From UM-FILTER-47-13 sp964445195 (GTDB taxonomy: Bacteria > Pseudomonadota > Alphaproteobacteria > Micavibrionales > Micavibrionaceae): 64,000 nt of DNA. The stretch is taken from positions 62,001 through 126,000 of the forward strand of contig CAYUKA010000001.1 in assembly GCA_964445195.1 (NCBI GenBank), written 5' to 3'. This document shows positions 60,015 through 64,000 of this stretch, one piece after another. Numbering within the stretch: the first letter of the stretch is position 1; every line of letters begins with the position of its first letter. Position numbers and translations under genes: made by a program. A model generated the notes under the pieces. It had not been told where the DNA came from, made no database searches, and was given only the letters and a program-made list of their open reading frames with translations.

Positions 60015-60154
60015 GAAAGCTCCTGTCGGCTGGTGATTTATAAGCCTTTAATATAATGGCTTTTACAATGCCGTAAAGCCCGTAAAGCTCGGGGTTGTCT
60101 CAGTTTGAGTTTTTATTCTTTCTTCATGGCAAGCGTCCGTCCGTCCGTTTTTTA

Positions 60155-60182
60155 TTGACGTAATACAAAAACCCTGTATACC
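60155..60182 (+). promoter_or_regulatory. Candidate promoter of the 250-residue gene
   Basis: TTGACG (60155-60160) and TATACC (60177-60182) are 16 bases apart. The start site would be about 35 bases before the ATG at 60225, which has AGAAGGA in front of it. A short CGTC tandem (60134-60147) lies just upstream. Confidence 0.4.
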
Positions 60183-60224
60183 TCAACCTCATTCACTCTA
60201 GGCAGAAATGAGAAGGATGAAGCT

Positions 60225-60977
60225 ATGACAGACAACAAGCCGAAAAAAAGCTATGCTGGCCTGGCAATAAGCACAAGCCTTCTATTTGGGATTCTCGCCG
60301 GTGCCGGTGGCTCAGACCTGCTCCGCGTTCATCCTCTTCAGGACGAACTGGCCGAGACGCAGGCCAGCCTTGACCGGAAAGAGGCAGCCCTTGAACAGGC
60401 AGAAGCGCAGTTGGCCACGTTTGAAGTTGCGAACGATATTGCCGCCCTGTATATCAAAGCCGGTGAGATAAGCCAGAAAGCCGCTGCCTTTTGCGCCACA
60501 GACGTAACACAACAGTACGATGGCAGCGTTCCGCAACACATCATCGACGATGCTGAGGAGTACACGCTCTCGCTGGTCGAGCAATTCAGCTATCACTTTC
60601 GCCGTGACGATTTTCCCGTCGCCGACCGCCTGGCGTGGCTAGCCGATCTCGAAGATAACGGGATACATTTTATGGGGACTAATTTGCCCCGAAATGTTAT
60701 CGCCCAGTTCTTCGATTCTCCCGAATATGGCAAGATTCTGGCCGTTGATCCTTTTCTACTCTACGCTGCCGAAGACAGGCTTTTGCAGGATTTTGTTGAA
60801 ACGCTGCGTGAAGTTGATTTCAGTATGCCCGGACAAGTCGCTGCACTGATCAAAGACTCGCCTGTCCCGGGAAATGACAGCACAGCGATTGTCACAGGAA
60901 CAATCGGCCTCGACAGAGTCATTGTCGAAGATGGTGACTACAGAATGCCGATCGACATCGCCACCGGCCCCTGCTAG
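60225..60977 (+). CDS. Membrane-anchored protein of unknown function
   Basis: A 250-residue protein with one N-terminal membrane helix (LAISTSLLFGILAGAGGSDLL), then a coiled coil (DELAETQASLDRKEAALEQA, about 38-65) and a mainly helical domain outside. Two cysteines (about residues 90 and 250) could pair. AGAAGGA precedes the ATG. The last 4 bases overlap the convergent methyltransferase gene. No family recognised. Confidence 0.6.
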   Translation: MTDNKPKKSYAGLAISTSLLFGILAGAGGSDLLRVHPLQDELAETQASLDRKEAALEQAEAQLATFEVANDIAALYIKAGEISQKAAAFCATDVTQQYDGSVPQHIIDDAEEYTLSLVEQFSYHFRRDDFPVADRLAWLADLEDNGIHFMGTNLPRNVIAQFFDSPEYGKILAVDPFLLYAAEDRLLQDFVETLREVDFSMPGQVAALIKDSPVPGNDSTAIVTGTIGLDRVIVEDGDYRMPIDIATGPC

Positions 60978-61771
60978 GCCATCTTGCGTGCAATGATAAT
61001 CCGCGGCGCGATATGGCCGCTTTTTATCGCGGCGTAAAGATTCCCGACCTTCACCGCGAAGCTTTCACTGCGCAGCGGCGGTGCCTGTGCCGGCAAATCG
61101 ATTACCTTTGCCAGACTCTCCAGCGCAAAGTCCTTCATATCTCTTTCATCTGCCGGTTCAAACCCGGCCTGCTCCAACAAAGCGCGGTAATCACCGGCCG
61201 GCCTGACAAAGCTTGTCTCGGCGTTCTCCGCCCACGGTAGCGGAAAAACAAGCTCGTCACTCCGCAGGCCCATTACATCATAGATGCCAAACGCCCCGCC
61301 CGGTTTTACAACGCGAAACGCTTCGGCAAAGAGCCCCGCCTTATCTTCAATGTTCATGCCGACATGAATCATATAGGCTGCATCGAAAGCGCCATCGTCA
61401 AACGGCATTGCCAGCGCGCTGCCGGTAACGAAGCCCGTATGCTCATCCAGTCCCGTTGCCGCGCTCAGCCGCATGGCAACGTCCTTATAATCCGGCGTCA
61501 GGTCAATGCCCGTCACATACACGCCCGCTGTCTGCGCTATAAAGCGGGCCGGGCCGCCCATGCCGGAACCGATCTCCAGCACCGCCGCGTCCGCCGCCAG
61601 TTTCAGGGACTCAAGCAGTGCCGCCGTACCCCGGCGGCCGCCGATATGCATGTCGTCATAGGGAGCCAGATCGTCGAGCGTTAAGCCGCTGTCCCGGCCC
61701 AATGCCGCAAATATGCGCTCCACGACACCGCTGCGCCCGTAATAGCCGGCAACTTTTTGTTCAACACTCAT
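60974..61771 (-). CDS. Class I SAM-dependent methyltransferase
   Basis: A 265-residue methyltransferase of the sarcosine/UbiE-type fold. SAM binding motif VLEIGSGMGGPARFIAQTAG, acidic motif TGIDLTPDY, and the helix FRVVKPGGAFGIYDVMG are clear. AGGAGG lies before the start. It is convergent with the anchored protein and divergent from the thioesterase. The substrate is unknown; a small-molecule methyltransferase is likely. Confidence 0.82.
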   Translation of the reverse strand: MSVEQKVAGYYGRSGVVERIFAALGRDSGLTLDDLAPYDDMHIGGRRGTAALLESLKLAADAAVLEIGSGMGGPARFIAQTAGVYVTGIDLTPDYKDVAMRLSAATGLDEHTGFVTGSALAMPFDDGAFDAAYMIHVGMNIEDKAGLFAEAFRVVKPGGAFGIYDVMGLRSDELVFPLPWAENAETSFVRPAGDYRALLEQAGFEPADERDMKDFALESLAKVIDLPAQAPPLRSESFAVKVGNLYAAIKSGHIAPRIIIARKMA

Positions 61772-61793
61772 CGCTTGTCCTCCTTTGCACGAT

Positions 61794-62240
61794 ATGAAAG
61801 ACTACCCTATGATCTGGTTCAAAGATTACAAGCACGAACAACTCAAAGACCTTGTGACGCACGACAATATCGTCGAAGCCATCGGCATAGAGTTCACCGA
61901 AATCGGTACCGACTCCATCAGCGCGCGTATGCCGGTTGATTCCCGCACCCACCAGATTCACGGCATTCTGCATGGCGGCGCAACCTGTCTGCTCGCCGAG
62001 AGCGTCGGCAGTTTCGCGTCGCTGATGTGCATTGACCTGGACAAATATTATGCTGTCGGTTCGCAGATCAGCGCCAACCACCTGCGGCCTGTCACGGACG
62101 GCTTCGTCACCGCCACCGCCAAACCGGTGCATATCGGCCGCCGCAAACATGTCTGGGATATTCCCGTCACTGACGATCACGGCAAATTTATCGCCAAATG
62201 CGAGCTCACCTGTATCGTTATAGACAAAGACAAGTCATGA
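61794..62240 (+). CDS. PaaI-family hotdog thioesterase
   Basis: A 148-residue single-hotdog acyl-CoA thioesterase. Seen: IHGILHGGATCLLAESVGS, with the active-site HGG and catalytic acidic residue, then VGSQISANHLRPVTDGFVTATAK, typical of the PaaI/YbdB group. It starts at the ATG at 61794; an ATG 15 bases downstream is also possible, and no clear SD is present. The aminotransferase start overlaps its stop (ATGA), so the two genes form an operon. Confidence 0.85.
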   Translation: MKDYPMIWFKDYKHEQLKDLVTHDNIVEAIGIEFTEIGTDSISARMPVDSRTHQIHGILHGGATCLLAESVGSFASLMCIDLDKYYAVGSQISANHLRPVTDGFVTATAKPVHIGRRKHVWDIPVTDDHGKFIAKCELTCIVIDKDKS

Positions 62241-63421
62241 AACCGCTCAACACCCAGTTCGCCGACACGCCCACCACGGTTTTCGCCGTCTTTTCGGCGC
62301 TGGCCGCCGCACATGACGCGATTAATCTCGGCCAGGGCTTTCCGGATACGGACGGGCCGTTATGGCTGCGCGAGATTGCCGCGACCGCCATGACCGGCGG
62401 CCCGAACCAGTACCCGCCCATGTTCGGCATTCCGGCACTCCGCGAGGCGATTGCGGCGGCGAACAAGCGCTTTTACGGGCTGGATATCGACCCGCAGACT
62501 GAAACGCTGGTTACCAGCGGCGCGACAGAGGCGCTGATGGATTGCTGCCTCGCCCTGCTCAATCCCGGCGACGAAGCCATCGTTATCGAACCCTTTTATG
62601 ATTGCTATCCGGCACAGATTAAGCGCGCCGGGGGCAAACCGGTTTATGTCCGGCTTGAAGCACCGGGCTGGCAACTCGATCCTGCCAAGCTCCGCGCGGC
62701 CTTTTCGGACAAAACAAAACTCCTGATCCTGAACTCACCGCACAACCCGGCCGGGCGGGTATTCACAAAGGCAGAGCTGGAAATGATCGCAGCGCTGCTG
62801 ATTGAGTTTGATGCTTACGCCGTATGCGATGAAGTTTATGAACATTTGCTGTTCGACAGCCGCGCCCATATCCCGCTGATGACCCTGCCGGGTATGCGGG
62901 AGCGCTGTATCCGCATCGGCTCCGCCGGCAAGACTTTTTCCTTTACCGGCTGGAAGGTTGGTTATGTGACCGCACCAGCGCCACTGTTGAAGGCGATTGC
63001 CGCCGCGCACCAGTTTGCCACCTTTACCACCCCGCCGGGCTTGCAGGAAGCGGTGGCCGCCGGGCTGAATACCGGCGATGAGTATTATGCCGCGCTGGTC
63101 GCACAGATGGATGAAGGGCGGCAAAGCCTTGGCACCGGACTAAAAGAGATCGGCTTTAGCGTCCTGCCCTGCGAAGGCACCTATTTCCTGACCGCCGATT
63201 ATACGCCGCTTGGTTTCGAAGGCAGTGATTACGAATTTTGTGAATGGCTGACCAAAGAGGCCGGCGTAACGGCGATACCGATGAGCCCGTTCTACGCCCC
63301 CGAAGATGAAAGCAACAACGGCCCGGCACCGCGCAGCCTGGTGCGCTTCTGCTTTGCCAAAAAGCCGGAAGTCCTGGCGGAGGCATTGGAAAGATTAAAA
63401 GACTTTTTTGCCAGCACGTAA
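62237..63421 (+). CDS. Class I/II pyridoxal-phosphate aminotransferase
   Basis: A 394-residue fold-type I enzyme. Seen: INLGQGFPDTDGP, GGPNQYPPMFGIPALREAI, SGATEALMDCCLALLNPGDE, NSPHNPAGRVF, the aspartate in YAVCDEVYEHLLFD and the PLP lysine in IGSAGKTFSFTGWKVGYV. This pattern belongs to the DapC/kynurenine aminotransferase-like group; the exact substrate cannot be told. The ATG at 62237 overlaps the thioesterase stop by 4 bases. Confidence 0.9.
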   Translation: MKPLNTQFADTPTTVFAVFSALAAAHDAINLGQGFPDTDGPLWLREIAATAMTGGPNQYPPMFGIPALREAIAAANKRFYGLDIDPQTETLVTSGATEALMDCCLALLNPGDEAIVIEPFYDCYPAQIKRAGGKPVYVRLEAPGWQLDPAKLRAAFSDKTKLLILNSPHNPAGRVFTKAELEMIAALLIEFDAYAVCDEVYEHLLFDSRAHIPLMTLPGMRERCIRIGSAGKTFSFTGWKVGYVTAPAPLLKAIAAAHQFATFTTPPGLQEAVAAGLNTGDEYYAALVAQMDEGRQSLGTGLKEIGFSVLPCEGTYFLTADYTPLGFEGSDYEFCEWLTKEAGVTAIPMSPFYAPEDESNNGPAPRSLVRFCFAKKPEVLAEALERLKDFFAST

Positions 63422-63437
63422 CCGCGAAACGCCAGCC

Positions 63438-63992
63438 TTAAACCGGCTCAAGGTCTTCAGCGTTCTGGTTCTTTTTCAGATTGGCGACATAGTGCTCAAG
63501 CTCCAACCGTGTGGCCGGTGCCGATGTGTCATAGGTTGTGACATTCACGGCATGTGCCGCTTCATAGAACTCAACATCCGGGAAATAATTGACCGCTTCG
63601 TCCCAGAGCGATCCTTCGGGAATAACATGGTAATAAGAGTGCTCGAGCGCAAAGTCCCTCATATAGTCAATCAGGAAATCTTCATGATCCGGCAAGACAT
63701 AAAAATGAATCAGGACCGCCATATCTTCATCCAGGTCCTGATTGGCCCGTTTATGCCGCAACGCGGCCTCTTCTTCTTCAAGTCCAAGATCAGGTGCCGG
63801 TGAAGCCTCCGCCCGCGGTTCGATCACAACCTTGACGACAACCTGCCACGTATCGCCAAGCTGCGCGATACTCATGACAATAATATGAACGCTTTCCGCC
63901 CCTTCGCCTGAAGCGACAGCGGCGCTCATGGCGTTGGCGAACGCTTCGCCCTCGCTGACATCCGATGTTCCTGTTGCAACGCTAAATAACAT
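63438..63992 (-). CDS. Protein of unknown function, start near the window edge
   Basis: A 184-residue cytoplasmic protein, acidic, with Ala/Glu-rich stretches near residues 60-85. No family recognised. The first ATG is only 8 bases from the window end, so an upstream start cannot be excluded. Convergent with the aminotransferase, 16 bases apart. Confidence 0.55.
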   Translation of the reverse strand: MLFSVATGTSDVSEGEAFANAMSAAVASGEGAESVHIIVMSIAQLGDTWQVVVKVVIEPRAEASPAPDLGLEEEEAALRHKRANQDLDEDMAVLIHFYVLPDHEDFLIDYMRDFALEHSYYHVIPEGSLWDEAVNYFPDVEFYEAAHAVNVTTYDTSAPATRLELEHYVANLKKNQNAEDLEPV

Positions 63993-64000
63993 GCCTGCCC

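Overview
The window reads as chromosomal DNA of an alphaproteobacterium. Evidence: the order rplY-pth-ychF beside prs, pgeF-midA-lgt; a YbjN-family gene next to proC; a MucR/Ros regulator; an EnvZ/OmpR-like pair; a phasin and a thiolase typical of polyhydroxybutyrate makers; and a TIGR02186-like gene beside a TauE/SafE permease. GC is moderate and most genes use strong Shine-Dalgarno sites and ATGA overlaps. The lineage cannot be fixed by eye; a Rhodospirillales- or Micavibrionales-like origin is a guess. I see no rRNA, tRNA, CRISPR array or complete insertion sequence.

Layout. 1-7.2 kb: end of recX, a CHASE-PAS-PAS histidine kinase, phasin, a small MITE-like element, an EnvZ/OmpR pair and a branched-chain aminotransferase. 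7.3-19.5 kb is accessory: a 1,017-residue protein of unknown function, small orphan genes, a secreted RTX/glycine-rich protein split by a frameshift, and an AT-richer island with an HD-like protein and a putative amidoligase. 19.6-33.6 kb is core: ychF, pth, rplY, prs, pgeF, midA, lgt, hldD, ubiK, ybjN-like, proC, mucR, tsaB, a nitroreductase, a degenerate polysaccharide deacetylase, nfu, usp and TIGR02186/TauE. 34.5-46.8 kb: trpS, murJ, ubiE, coaBC, dut, mutS, a fasciclin protein and OsmC. 46.9-50.6 kb: cobS without cobT, a Trp/Gln-rich coiled-coil protein, an ion channel and small membrane proteins. 50.6-55.9 kb: the methylcitrate cycle (prpD, prpC, prpB) for propionyl-CoA. 55.9-64 kb: SDR, a truncated subtilase, thiolase, a methyltransferase, a hotdog thioesterase, an aminotransferase and several unknowns.

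The genes fit a free-living aerobic heterotroph that stores carbon as polyester (phasin, thiolase, SDR) and burns propionyl-CoA through methylcitrate. It makes ubiquinone (ubiE, ubiK), an LPS core (hldD) and peptidoglycan (murJ, pgeF).

The most unusual signal is a family of palindromic repeats bounded by CGTCATTGCGAG and CTCGCAATGACG. Copies lie between genes, and one 120-bp copy sits in frame inside mutS, adding 40 codons. A different nested hairpin sits in frame in the linker of coaBC. These look like mobile palindromes tolerated inside essential or housekeeping proteins, as the Rickettsia palindromic elements are.
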